Shown: positions 45,026-55,637, numbered from the stretch's first letter. The stretch: DNA of 64,000 nt from Selaginella moellendorffii (GCF_000143415.4 NW_003314351.1:355501-419500), one strand, 5' to 3'. Numbers and translations are program-made. The notes: a model not told the origin generated them from the sequence alone.

Positions 45026-45443
45026 CTTTGGGTCAACTTTCGGCTGATCCCACTTGGTAGCCTGAGGTTCTTGGTGTTCAGCCACACCTTCTCCCCAGCT
45101 TGGAACTCCACATCCCGACGCTTTTGGTTCGCGTACTTAGTTTGCCTTTGTTGAGCCCGTTCCAAGGAATCCCTCACTAAATTCCAAATGTTGAGTCTTT
45201 CCGCCGTGAATGTCTCCACGGCGGGTAGCTCTCCATGATACTCGGCCACGCCGAGTTCCACAAGACCTTCAATAGCTCGCCCATTGATGACTTCCCATGG
45301 ACTCACCCCGATGCTCGAATGTGGTGAGTTGTTATAACACATTTCCGCAAGTCCCAAATGACTTACCCAGTCGGTCTGGTCTCCCGAGACATAGTATCGC
45401 AAATAATCCTCCAGCTGCCTATTCACCCTTTCCGTTTGTCCAT

Positions 45444-45490
45444 CTGTCAAGAAGTGTTAGTGCCATCAATCTTGACTTAATACCCATTAC
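45444..45490 (-). other. Predicted intron 1 in copy B pol (integrase)
   Basis: 47 nt, GACAG|GTAATGGG...CACTAAC...TTGACAG|ATGGAC, phase 1. Without splicing the frame ends a few codons later (HPQTGNGY then stop). With it HPQTDGQTERVNR is restored, including the catalytic Glu. Confidence 0.75.
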
Positions 45491-46567
45491 CTGTCTGTGG
45501 GTGATAGGTGGTGCTGAATTTCAACTTGGTGCGATGCTGTTCCAGGAGTGTCCTCCAGAACCTACTAGTGAAGATCTTATCTCGATCTGAGATAATCTCT
45601 TCTGGCCTTCCCCGCACTCGAACCACTTGTTCGAAGAACAGCTTCGCCACACCTTCTGCATCCACGTCCGTTGTGGTGGGTATGAAATGTGCCATCTTTG
45701 AAAATCGGTCCACCACCACGAATATCGCATCGAACCCCTCACTTGGGGGTAGTCCCGTGATGAAGTCCATCGTGAGACATTTCCACGGACGATCTGGAAT
45801 TGGGATGCTTTGCAACAAGCCCCCACTAGCCTTAGTCACGGCTTTGACCTGCTGACATGTTGGACATGTCTTTACATAGTCTTGGACGTCCTTAGCCATA
45901 TCTGGCCAATGGTACTTCCTCTTGAGTAAGCCCATCGTCTTGGGCACTCCACCGTGTCCCGCAAGAGGTCCGTCATGACACTCTTCTAAGGCTACCTTCC
46001 TTAGTCCCCCTTCTGGAACATACACCCTCGTTTGCTTGTAATAAATGAGTCCGTTGCGTTCCGCATAGCCCGTTTTCTCTTCCGTTGGCAGCTCACCTCT
46101 CTGGTGAGCTTCCCGCGCCTCCAGATTCCTCAACAACACTTCTTGTGCTAGACCATCGTTCTCATATGCTGTCCACACATCGTCCCAGAAGGTTGCTGTT
46201 GCACTGGAGATCGCCAACCTCAAGCTTGCTTTTTGACTTAGCGCATCTGCCACGATGTTGCTCTTCCCAGGCTTGTACAGAATCTCGCAATCAAACTCGG
46301 CCAAGGCATTGGCCCACCGACCTTGTTTCCCTCTCAGGTCGGGTTGTGACAAGAAGTGTTTCGTTGCCACATTGTCCGTGTAAACCTTGAAGTGTCTCCC
46401 AAGGTAGTGTCGCCACTCCTTGAGCGCCTTGACCACCGCAAACAATTCCTTCTCGTGGGCAGGCCACTTCCGTTGAGCCTTGTCCAGCTTCTTCGAGAAG
46501 AACGCTACTGGATGGTTGTCTTGCTTCAAAACTACGCCCAACGCAAAGTCCGAAGCATCCGTGTCTA

Positions 46568-47162
46568 TGTAAGCTCCTGAATTTGGACTTCCCGGGAGGT
46601 CAACCAGCCCAGTACTATTCAAACCCAAGGACGCTTAACCCCAAGTATCCCAAGACCCTTAACCGATTGGAAAAGGGGGTGCACTCTTGTTCATGGGCCC
46701 TTTCCCTCTATATTTGAACCCCTATGGATCGTCTCTCGAGTCGTTCCCTTTGGTTGCTTACAATCCACCACGCTTCCCTGCAAGTTCACGCCCTCGTGAA
46801 CGGAAGCTGAGAGCCGCAGCTCTCCCGAGAGCCTCGCTCTCTTGACACCCTACCCCTCGGGTCGAGCCCAGCGGGAGTAAACTGGACCAACCAGATGTCA
46901 ATCAACATGTGGTGTGATTCCCCTAGCCAACCAACAGAGTCGGACCCGAGACCGCTCCGATACCAAATGTAAGCTCCTGAATTTGGACTTCCCGGGAGGT
47001 CAACCAGCCCAGTACTATTCAAACCCAAGGACGCTTAACCCCAAGTATCCCAAGACCCTTAACCGATTGGAAAAGGGGGTGCACTCTTGTTCATGGGCCC
47101 TTTCCCTCTATATTTGAACCCCTATGGATCGTCTCTCGAGTCGTTCCCTTTGGTTGCTTACA
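46568..47162 (-). mobile_element. TRIM (terminal-repeat retrotransposon in miniature)
   Basis: 595 bp in all: two 195-bp LTRs (46568-46762 and 46968-47162) that I read as identical, and a 205-bp interior. The target duplication GTCTA is perfect (46563-46567 and 47163-47167). On the minus strand the primer site TTTGGTATCGGAGCGG directly follows the 5' LTR, and GTGGTGGAT precedes the 3' LTR. No coding capacity. It interrupts RNase H of copy B. Identical LTRs mean a recent insertion. Confidence 0.95.
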
Positions 47163-48323
47163 GTCTACCTCAAAGTCCTTACCAAAGTCTGGTAATGCCA
47201 ACACCGGAGCCTTCCTCAACTTCCCTTTGAGGTGGACGAATGCCGCCTCGCATTCCGCTGTCCATACCATCTTCCCTTTTCCCGTTTGATCCGTTAAGGG
47301 CAGGGCTACTCTCGAATAGTGTCTGATAAACTTTCGATAGTAGTTGCATAGCCCCAAGAACGCCCTCAACTCATGTACATTCGATGGTCGCTCCCATTCC
47401 TGGATCGCTTAGACCTTCTCCGGGTCCACCTTGAGCCCGTCCTGGCCCACCACATGCCCGAGAAACTTTACCTCTTGTTGAGCAAAGTCACATTTGCTCT
47501 CTTTAGCATACAGTTTATATTCCCTTAGTTTCTCAAACACCTTCGCCAAGTGTTCGGCATGCTCCTCTAGCGTCTCGCTATAGATCAGGATGTCGTCAAT
47601 ATAGACGACCACGAAGTGATCCAGATAGGGTACAAAGATGTGGTTCATCAACGCCGAAAACGTTGCCGGCGCATTGCACAGCCCAAAGGGCATCACCAAA
47701 AACTCAAAGCTCCCATACCTCGTTCGACAGGTTGTCTTCTCGACATCTTCCTTGGCTACCCTGATCTGGTAGTATCCTGACCTTAGGTCAATCCTCGAGA
47801 AGTATTTTGCCTTTCCCAACCTATCGAAGAGGTCCTCAATCCTTGGCAAAGGGTACTTGTTCTTCTTGGTATACTTGTTGAGCAACCGGTAGTCTATGCA
47901 CATGCGCATAGATTCATCTTTCTTTTTCACAAATAGCACCGGCGCCCCATATGGCGACTTGCTCAACCTAACATACCCTTTGTCCACCAACTCCTCTAGT
48001 TGGCGCTTGAGCTCCGCAAGTTCTTTTTCGTTCAATCGATAGGGTGGACGAACCACCGCCTCAGCACCCTCGACCAGCTCAATCTTATGTTCTATCGGTC
48101 GTGCGGGGGGCAACCATGCCGGTAGCTCCTCCGGCATGGTATCCTGGAATTGGTCCAACACCCGCTGGATCACTAAAGGTACTTCTTCTGTTCCTGTCTT
48201 TTTGTCACTTCTCACCGAGAGTAAGCACAAAAATGTAGCCTTGGTACCTTTAGTGAATTGTCCTCTTGTGGACACCAGGTTCAGGCATGAATCTTTAGCC
48301 TTGCATTGCCCTACCTTTAGATC

Positions 48324-49964
48324 CTAGGCCTCCACCCTGGATCTTCTTCCTTGGGCATTCGCCAATACCACAAGGTTCCTACCTTGTCCATGTAGGGCTA
48401 CCACGAACCGATTGAACCAATCCATTCCGAAGATCACGTCAAATCCCGCCATGTCCAACACGGTGAAATCCATGTCTACTTTCCATGTCCCTACTTCGAC
48501 TCTCGCTTGTCGAAGTACCTCATCGGTGCTTTGGCTACCTTGAACAAACTCTATAGTCCTTGGTTCGCCTAGCCGCTGCACCGTTAGTCCGGCTTGCCGG
48601 ACTATGTCTGCAGCCACAAAATTATCCGAAGCACCCGTGTCAATAAGGATCTTAACAAAGCTACCTTCGAGCTTCCCTCGGAGGGCTAGTAGATGTCGCG
48701 AACGACTCTCTACCAGAGTTGCTCGTGTAATGAGTAACTTTGAGTTAGGGACTGGATCACATACCTCAGTTTGGACTTCACCCGACTTGATGGCCATATT
48801 GGCTCTGGCCTTCTTCGGGTAGGGACATTCCCTCGAGAAGTGTCCCGCTTCACCGCAGTTGTAGCATACGTTGTTTCCCACGTTGCTATATGACTTGACC
48901 TTCTTATCCGTGGGTTTGTCTCTTTTCGCTTGACTCCCCCACGTACTTGCTCGCTGGCCACTGGATTTGCCTTTCCGGAACCCCGAGGACTCATTCTTAG
49001 AGAAACTCTTCTTGAATTTCCCCCTGCTATATGTTCCCCTTGGTTTGGCCCCTTTGCTAAACGTGGATCCCGACCCCGTCATGTTCCCCTTTCGCAGGTT
49101 ATCGTTGAAATGCACCTTGATGGCCGCATCCAACGCTTCCTTGTAGTTGGTCGGGTTCCAGCGCATCACCTCACCGCGAGCCCAGGTTTGCAAACCTGAT
49201 ATGAAGGCATGGAACGCATCCATATCCCCCATGTCCATGACAAGTATCCTCTTTGCCATGAACCCATTCACATATTCCTGGATGGTTCCAGTCTGCTTCA
49301 GCCTACTCAGTTCATCCCTCAGATGCAGAGTGGCATTCGGAGGAACATATGTTGCGCGGATCCTCGCCTTCATCATGTCCCAAGTGACCACCGGTCCTTC
49401 GTTGGCCTCCGTTGTTCTCCACCAAGACTTGGCATTATCTGCCAAGTATGGTTTTGCACATGGGACCTTCTCCGAGCTCGGTAACCGCAACGCTCGGAAG
49501 TAGTCCTCCATATCGTAAAACCAATCCTCCACCACCTTATAGTCATTCACTCCCTTGAAGACCGGTGGGGGCTTTGGTTTGTACTTGGGAACTGCCTGAG
49601 GGACTGATTCCACTTCAGTCTGTTCGACCTTGTCTGGTTTTGCCTCAGTCCCTGCCGAAGGGTCCGCACCTTCTGCGCTGCCAGCATCCGCAGTCTTTCG
49701 CCTTTTCTTCCGCTTCTCGTCACGCTTTAGCTTGCGTACGAGAGTCTCCAGCAGGGCATTGGTCTGTGCCGATTGACCTTCTAGAACGTCCAATCGAGCT
49801 TTGGACGACCGAACCTCGCCACCGAACTCCTGTTTGGAAGTTTCCTCACTGGAGTCCTCCTCATGCAAGGATTCCTCATCCATAGCCTCTTGTTCGACCG
49901 GAGGCTCCAGCTCTGGCGGAGGTTCCGTCTCCGCCTGGGTTCGCTTACGCCCTGCCCTTGCCAT
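48324..49964 (-). CDS. Family 1 gag-protease polyprotein, copy B (546 codons)
   Basis: Starts MARAGRKRTQAETEPPPELE, 44 bp inside the PBS. An acidic N terminus and coiled coil (DVLEGQSAQTNALLETLVRK) lead to the gag core (VEDWFYDMEDYFRAL, KSWWRTTEANEGPVVTWDMM, YVNGFMAKRIL). The zinc knuckle CYNCGEAGHFSREC is near residue 365, and the protease site ILIDTGASDNFV near 440 with VIFGMDWF downstream. The frame ends at a TAG (48324-48326) and continues in the same phase into RT. The same TAG is present in copy A, so it is either a fixed defect or a read-through stop. Confidence 0.88.
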   Translation of the reverse strand: MARAGRKRTQAETEPPPELEPPVEQEAMDEESLHEEDSSEETSKQEFGGEVRSSKARLDVLEGQSAQTNALLETLVRKLKRDEKRKKRRKTADAGSAEGADPSAGTEAKPDKVEQTEVESVPQAVPKYKPKPPPVFKGVNDYKVVEDWFYDMEDYFRALRLPSSEKVPCAKPYLADNAKSWWRTTEANEGPVVTWDMMKARIRATYVPPNATLHLRDELSRLKQTGTIQEYVNGFMAKRILVMDMGDMDAFHAFISGLQTWARGEVMRWNPTNYKEALDAAIKVHFNDNLRKGNMTGSGSTFSKGAKPRGTYSRGKFKKSFSKNESSGFRKGKSSGQRASTWGSQAKRDKPTDKKVKSYSNVGNNVCYNCGEAGHFSRECPYPKKARANMAIKSGEVQTEVCDPVPNSKLLITRATLVESRSRHLLALRGKLEGSFVKILIDTGASDNFVAADIVRQAGLTVQRLGEPRTIEFVQGSQSTDEVLRQARVEVGTWKVDMDFTVLDMAGFDVIFGMDWFNRFVVALHGQGRNLVVLANAQGRRSRVEA

Positions 49965-50023
49965 CTCCCAGCAATCCGCCTCTATCCTTCGCTAGAACTG
50001 AGGAAAAGGCTCCGATACCAAAT

Positions 50024-51022
50024 TGTAAGCCACAAATTTTTCCTTTCCAATTTGCCAGCTTACCTCGTCTATCCGTCCAACACCGCCTTGGCCTTTGCTA
50101 AGTTCCCTTGCCAAGGTTCTCACCTATGGTACCAGCTCCTACTTGGTCTCAGCTACTTACTGCACGAGCAACGGAGTGTTAGCCATCCATCTATGGATTC
50201 CCAAATCACTCCCAATCCCCCTCCCCGGGTTAGACTGGACTTAAGGTTCGGCTTCACTCCCCGCAAGCACAAGCAGCCAAGCACACCAAGCTTCCAGGTT
50301 CCTAACATCCCTTGGTACCACAAGACTTGATCATGGGACCCTCTAAATCCCAAGTCTTGAGTGCAACACTTGCTTCGGGACGCCGGGGCGAAACACTGTG
50401 GCCTAGCGGCCCGGTATGGGTACCTCTCGCCCCTCACTTCCATCCCGAAGGAAGGCCCAAGCCCCTAGGAAGGGCGAGGACCAATGAGCCGCATGGTACT
50501 CAAGTGGGGCACCACTCCACATGAGCCGGGAGCACCGCAATCGGTTTCCCTTTCGGGAGTGGAGCTGCTCTTGAGCACTTCCTTGGATGGCCCCTCCGGC
50601 ACCAGCCAAGTCCATGCTCACTCCCACCCAAGGCCCCTCGGTCCCAGTCCCAACCTCAAGTCGGTTTGGAAGCCCAACTGGAGAGTCCCTTCAAAACTGG
50701 TTCCTGGACCTCACTATCCCTACTATACTTTTGGAACCCCCTGCAGCCCCCCGCCCCCCCCCTTGGGAGACGCACGCTTTGGGTCACCCCTTGACCCGTA
50801 TTAGTATTTGGACTTAGTCTCTGGCTCGATCTCGGACCCGATTTCGGATCCGACTTCGGATTCGGTCTCAGACTCGATCTCGGACTCTATCTCGAACTCG
50901 GTCTCCGAGTCGGTCTTGGACTCAATCTTCGACTTGGTCCCATCCGATAAACTCTTTGTCATTTTGGTCATGCTTTTGGGGTTCCTTTAGCCTACGACAC
51001 CTCGGCGAGTTGGTTCCTTACA
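50024..51022 (-). repeat. Family 1 LTR, 5' end of copy B
   Basis: 999 bp, close in length to the other outer LTR (998 bp). Primer site TTTGGTATCGGAGCC lies one base inside at 50008-50022. Flanked on the right by the target duplication GCTTG (51023-51027). Confidence 0.9.
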
Positions 51023-51815
51023 GCTTGGTGAAGTGTTCAAGAGCCGGCTCTAGTTCCCTCGGGAGATCGACTGGCTGATGCTCCCAGTCCAGGTGTGGGT
51101 GGCACTACCTACTTGGATACCTGGTGTGGCTCAACGGAACCTCACTCTAAACCCATGGCTAGAGCACCCAAAGGCAGAAGGCGAGGAGAGTACCCACGAG
51201 GCTCGCGTAGGGCCACGGTGTTCCAAAATGTTGCCCCAAAGTCCCAGACTATGGAAAGGAAGAGGAGTAGCCCTCTAGTATGGTGACAAGGGACACAGTC
51301 ACACCGTGAGGAAGTCCCAGAGGACTGTTGGACTTAGTCATTGGGCCTGTGGGCCTTGATCCAGTGGCAGTGTTGGTGAACACGGCCATGGACAGGAAGG
51401 GACTTGGTGGGGACCGAAAAGGAGATATTGGGAAAGGCTATTCCCCATGTCTGCAGACATCCTAAGGATGCTATAGAGTGGATCTGGGATAGCCACTCAT
51501 GGATGGATGGCCTAGTCTTTGAGAGACGGGATTGTAATACAGGTGGTGTTGAACCACCGGGGTGACCAAGGTGAATGGGCATGGCCTTAGCGTAACGGGC
51601 CGATATGTCGGTGGTACCTTGGGGTGTCGGTCATGGGATCGGACACGTGGAGCACTTAGACCAAGTGCAAAGGTTGAGTGGCATGGATGCCATTCTCGGG
51701 GCTAGCAAGCCCCAAGTCCTAACTGGGATTTATAGAGGTTGTGAATGAGACTCCTCCAAGTGGTCGGAGGTGTGGTTAAGTGACTAAAGTAAAATGGAAA
51801 AATTAGTCGCTTACA
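51023..51815 (+). repeat. 3' LTR of the LARD-like element, second part
   Basis: Resumes at the point where 37379 broke off (GGTGAAGTGTTCAAGAGCCG) and matches 31650-32429 to the terminal GCTTACA. With 36481-37379 it rebuilds an LTR of about 1685 bp. Confidence 0.88.
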
Positions 51816-51898
51816 CGTATATTGAGACTAATCCCTCAATATCACTGGATGATAGCTTATTGACTTGTCCCAGAGACTAACTCTTGGTACTAAGGGAG

Positions 51899-52172
51899 GT
51901 TCTGCGTCTGGCTTGGGTCTAAGCCCAAGTTCCATTCCATGCTAATTGGTGGAATACCCATATCCTTGCGTTATGCCACCGGTATGCTGAAATAGCACCA
52001 AACTCCATTTGGCTCCGTTTTGTATGCTGGTCCTAGCATAGGGATGTTGGATACTCTAGAACTGTTCCAAATCATTTTGTGCTCTTATCCCTTCACTCCT
52101 TGGGTTGTATGCTTAGGAGTCGTTCCATACTCCAGTGCCATTGCTCCTTGGTTCCATGTTTGGAAGTTTGGC
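51899..52172. repeat. Left arm of a 274-bp inverted repeat
   Basis: Reverse complement of 52778-53051 with about one change in ten. Boundaries GTTCTGCG and GTTTGGC. No coding sense. The arms are about 600 bp apart. Confidence 0.8.
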
Positions 52173-52363
52173 ACCATTCCTTCATTTAATGGCCTAAGGC
52201 CTTGAAATTTGGGTTCCACACAACTATCCTTTAGACACATGGCATGTGACACGTGGCACATGACATGTCACACATGGAGGGTTTAGAGGGTTTAAATTCT
52301 GCTTCTGTGGTTATCCTATGGTAAAGCACCATAGGATAAAGGGTAAAAATCACATGCGCTACA

Positions 52364-53429
52364 AATGGTCAAGCAAAAGCAACAAACAAAACATTGAAGA
52401 CCATCCTCAAGAAAGTCATCAATGATTCCGGCAAAGACTAGGATGAAAAACTTCTTGACGTACTTTGGGCCTATCGAACTGCGTATAAAGTCACCACCGA
52501 CATGATGCCATTAAAACTCGCCTTTGGAACAGAAGCCATCACGCCAATTGAATTCATCGTCCCGAGCATGCGAGTCACCGTCAAGTATAATCTCAACATG
52601 CAATTTGAGAAAGGCTTCAACAACTCGAATGTCTTGACGAGCTTCAACCCAACGCCCTCTAGACACTTCACACCATCCAAAAACAGCAAAAAGCTCAGCA
52701 TGATCGACAAGCATCCCGGCACAACATTCCGAAATACAGCATCAACGATCATGTTCTCTAGTACCAAGGACCCATCAGCCAAACTCCCAAACATGGAACC
52801 AAGGAGCAATGGCACTGGAGTACAGAACGACTCCCGAGCATACAGCCCAAGGAGTGAAGGGATAAAAGCACGGAATGACTTGGAACAGTTCTAGAGTATC
52901 CAGCATCCCTATGCTAAGACGAACACACAAAATGGAGCCAAATGGAGTCTGGCACTATTTCAGCATACCGGTGGCATAACGCAAGGATATGGGTATTCCA
53001 CCAACTAACATGGAATGGAACTTGGGCTTAGACATAAGTTGGACGCAGAACAAAAATAGGCACACAAGCAAGAGTGAGACTATGCCTCAGGTTGGTCAAC
53101 CATGCCCGAACTACCCACTATCCCTACTATACATTTGGAACCCCCTGAAATACAACGTCAACGATCATATTCTCTGGTACCAGGGACCCATCGGCAAACT
53201 CGGCTGGAAACTCCACACCAACTGGAAAGGACCTTTCAAAATCATTGCACTCTACCCCAATGGCACTGTCAAAGTCAGCACACTCGCTGAAGACTTCACT
53301 GAGATCGTCAACCTCAACAAGCTTCGACCATATCACGTTGTTCAGCATCAGCACCTCAGCAAATTTCCAACCAGAACCGACAAACATCTTGAAACCAACA
53401 ATCGACAATCACCGGTAGCCAAACTTTAA
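52364..53429 (+). pseudogene. Ty3/gypsy integrase relic, split
   Basis: 52364-52790 reads NGQAKATNKTLKTILKKV, a TAG where Trp is usual, then LLDVLWAYRTAYKVTTDMM and LAFGTEAITPIEFIVPS. A 360-bp stranger containing the right arm of the inverted repeat follows. Then 53148-53429 reads KYNVNDHILWYQGPIGKLGW, TNWKGPFKI and NLNKLRPYH. About 54 bp are duplicated on both sides of the stranger (52732-52785 and 53148-53201). This is the integrase C-terminal half; the end of it recurs at 1-190. Confidence 0.75.
52778..53051. repeat. Right arm of the 274-bp inverted repeat
   Basis: Pairs with 51899-52172. Directly to the right, CACTATCCCTACTATAC (about 53116-53132) repeats the core motif of the family 1 LTRs, so the arm may derive from a related LTR. 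Confidence 0.8.
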
Positions 53430-53825
53430 CTCAACCCAGTTAGACGCAACTCAACTCGACTCAACACGAACTCATCCACCAACTTCAGCAACAAACAGTA
53501 GCAAAAATCTATAAGTTCCAAGCTACCGTTGGATCAACACCACCTCAGCAGATATCAACAGTTGAACTTGAGTTAACTTCATCAGCAATATCCACCATTG
53601 ATCTTCAATCAAGCCAAGTCAAACCAAATCAATTCGGTCAACAAATCTCTACCATTTATCACCAGCAATCGAGCGCCACATGATCAGCCTACCAACAGGT
53701 CTCAAGAACCCTAACAGGGCAAGCACTTTGATCTGAAGAGAAAGATGCCAGCTCATCCACCCTGGCACCTCAGATACGTCACACACCATATTCCTAGGCT
53801 TCCCAGCAACGACATAGCCACTTGG

Positions 53826-53975
53826 CTCAAGGACAATGGATTCTAGCTCCAGCCATCAACAAGCCGATTATCTGGTCGAATATCAAGATGGTTCCTTTTA
53901 CTACAAGAATACAACTTCGAAATCGTCCACAAACCCGGCAAAAATCACTAGCAAGCAGATTATTACAATTATCAA
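53826..53975 (+). pseudogene. Ty3/gypsy RNase H fragment (copy 2)
   Basis: Same fragment as 588-740 (SRLSGRISRW, LLLQEYNFEI, VHKPGKNH), with the same stop before it. Confidence 0.5.
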
Positions 53976-54565
53976 CATGTCTAAGTGCACATACAAAAGG
54001 GTCTGGGAGAATGCTCTAATCCTGAATATTACTGTCCGCATGGTTTCTCACCACACCTCTTCAACATTTCTCCTCCATAGTACGACTGTTAACTTAACGT
54101 CGACACGGGGGACAATTTCAGAATCCAATCGCTTCAATCTCCTTGTATTGTCCACAGCCAGTGTCAGACATAGTGCAGCCTTCTCTTTGCTTAATCTTTG
54201 TTAAATTATAATTGGAGAAAATGTGATCTAAGCCAGAATTTCTTTCTTGCTTTCTTACTTTATTCTGATTCATGTTGTGTTCCCATTGTACTTCTAAATT
54301 CACAAAAGACCTGCTCGTTCTTGCGCCTCTATTTGACGTCGATGCTGGCGACCAAGATACTTTTCCAGCCCAACCTCAAAGAATCGGTTTCTTCAAGGAC
54401 CTGCCCTACTTTCCTATCGATCCAGAGGAAGATACAATATTTCTCCTACACTCCATCACAAATTGCATGGCGAGTAACTTCGGACATTGACACCGGCCCC
54501 TCCAAGGAGGGACATTCCTTATTCATTCATAATAGTAATGCCCATAACTAGTTTCAGCAACTAGA

Positions 54566-55404
54566 CTAGACAGGCAGAGCGATACCCCCTGCAGCGCAGA
54601 GATCAGCTCCGGTGTTGCGATCGTAGAGACTGCAGCCCTCTTTCATGTCCTCGCAGCTGCGGCGTGCATTCCTGCAAGACTGCAGGGTGGTGCCCTGAAA
54701 AGTTACAGACTTGGTACAAATGGACACTCTGGGCAGGCAAACGAGGGCGCAAACCCCCATGGGGTCTTCAGTAGGCAGGCAGGTGCTGTTTGCGGATGGA
54801 TTCTCCAAGTAGATGCAACCGGATTTCCCGAAGCAGCAACCACAGTTATCTTTGGAGACCTCGGCATTGCAGACCTCCACAATCGAATCAAGCTTACACT
54901 TCCTTCCTGCCATGAGCTCTATCGGAGAGGGCTGAGCTTCCTGAACATAATGAACAAGGCGGTTACCTTGATCTGTGCCCTGCTGCTCCAGCCGCGGGAT
55001 GGGGTCACCGTTAACGATGTTGTAGTAACCGCATCCAGGTTGTCGGGGTGGGAGTTTTCCCTTGAGCACCTTGATGCCTGATGTTGGGAATCCTGATGAA
55101 GGCAATGGGCATACGGCCAACTTCGGACCTTGGCACTCCCGGGTACAAGCCCTTGAATCACCGCCAATGCAAGTGACTTGTCCTGAACCAGGTTGCAGAT
55201 AGACACAACCTTTCTTCAGACTACAGCAGTTGCTGCAATCGGTATAGGTGAGGTCACCATTGCAAACCTCGACGACACCACCTTGAGCAGCTGCAAGAAC
55301 AGGAGTCCGAGTTAGAATCGAACATACAAGTGGAGATCTCTCTCACAGGATAACGAGGCCAACAGAAGAAGAACGAGCACGGGGAGATTGCCGCTTCCAG
55401 CCAT
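54566..55404 (-). CDS. Secreted cysteine-rich protein (copy 2)
   Basis: Exons complement of 54566-55290 and 55347-55404 around a 56-nt intron (55291-55346), 5 bases shorter than in copy 1. The signal peptide and both Cys modules are kept. Differences cluster in the second module (PMGVCALVCLPRVS against PMRFCVQVCLPTVS), which adjusts spacing residues but keeps all Cys. The clustering may indicate relaxed or positive selection, or an error patch in one copy. Confidence 0.72.
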
Positions 55405-55637
55405 ACTTCTCTATTGCAGATCTGATGGGCTTTTGAAGTCCAGCATTGGTGCTTTAGAAATGTTCAAAACGTGTGTCCTTGACACAATGGATATCTTAAT
55501 GCAGTAAGATAAGCCCTCTCACCACGGATGTGACGGGCGAGCTGAATGTCCTTTGGCAATGCCAAAGGACATCTAATGCCAAATTGGCATTAGATAGTGG
55601 CTTGCTTTGCGAAGATTCACCGGTAAAATGCGGGAAC

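Larger units (their letters stand above)
44653..48323 (-). pseudogene. Family 1 pol, copy B (RT, RNase H, integrase, chromodomain)
   Basis: RT is open from 48323 with [13 protein letters not shown] and [13 protein letters not shown] to a TAG at 47409-47411 (Gln in copy A). It continues [14 protein letters not shown] until the TRIM insertion (46568-47162). RNase H resumes with DTDASDFALGVVL. The integrase zinc finger (CHDGPLAGHG...CPTCQQ) and core (DFITGLPPSEGFD, IISDRDKIF) follow, then introns 45444-45490 and 44975-45025. The chromodomain is intact (EEYEVEAILNVRKSKRQGR, EFHVKWKGFPHCEATW), ending with TGA at 44653. The presence of a C-terminal chromodomain places the family in the chromoviruses. 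Confidence 0.9.
37380..51022 (-). mobile_element. Three-LTR composite of chromodomain gypsy family 1
   Basis: Reading the minus strand: LTR 51022-50024, full interior (copy B, 50023-43982), LTR 43981-42885, interior truncated at its 5' end (copy A, 42884-38378), LTR 38377-37380. The outer ends carry a near-perfect target duplication (GTTTG/GCTTG) inside the LARD 3' LTR, so the whole array behaves as one insertion. The PBS is TTTGGTATCGGAGCC (50008-50022), and the PPT region CTATGGGTGGTGGAGT precedes each 3' LTR. Both copies have nonsense codons. Copy B carries a TRIM and a 191-bp retroposon. Confidence 0.9.
30709..51815 (+). mobile_element. LARD-like non-autonomous LTR element, interrupted
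   Basis: The 5' LTR is 30709-32429 (TGTGAGACAC...GCTTACA) and the PBS CTTGGTATCGGAGC follows at 32431. The internal part to 36480 has no long frame. The PPT region (CTATGGGTGGTGGAGT) ends at 36480, and the 3' LTR starts at 36481. That LTR is split by the family 1 composite (37380-51022) and resumes to 51815. Long LTRs with a non-coding interior fit a large retrotransposon derivative. No target duplication is seen: left flank GGACT, right flank CGTAT. Mobility would depend on a helper such as family 1, which shares PBS and PPT. Confidence 0.85.
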
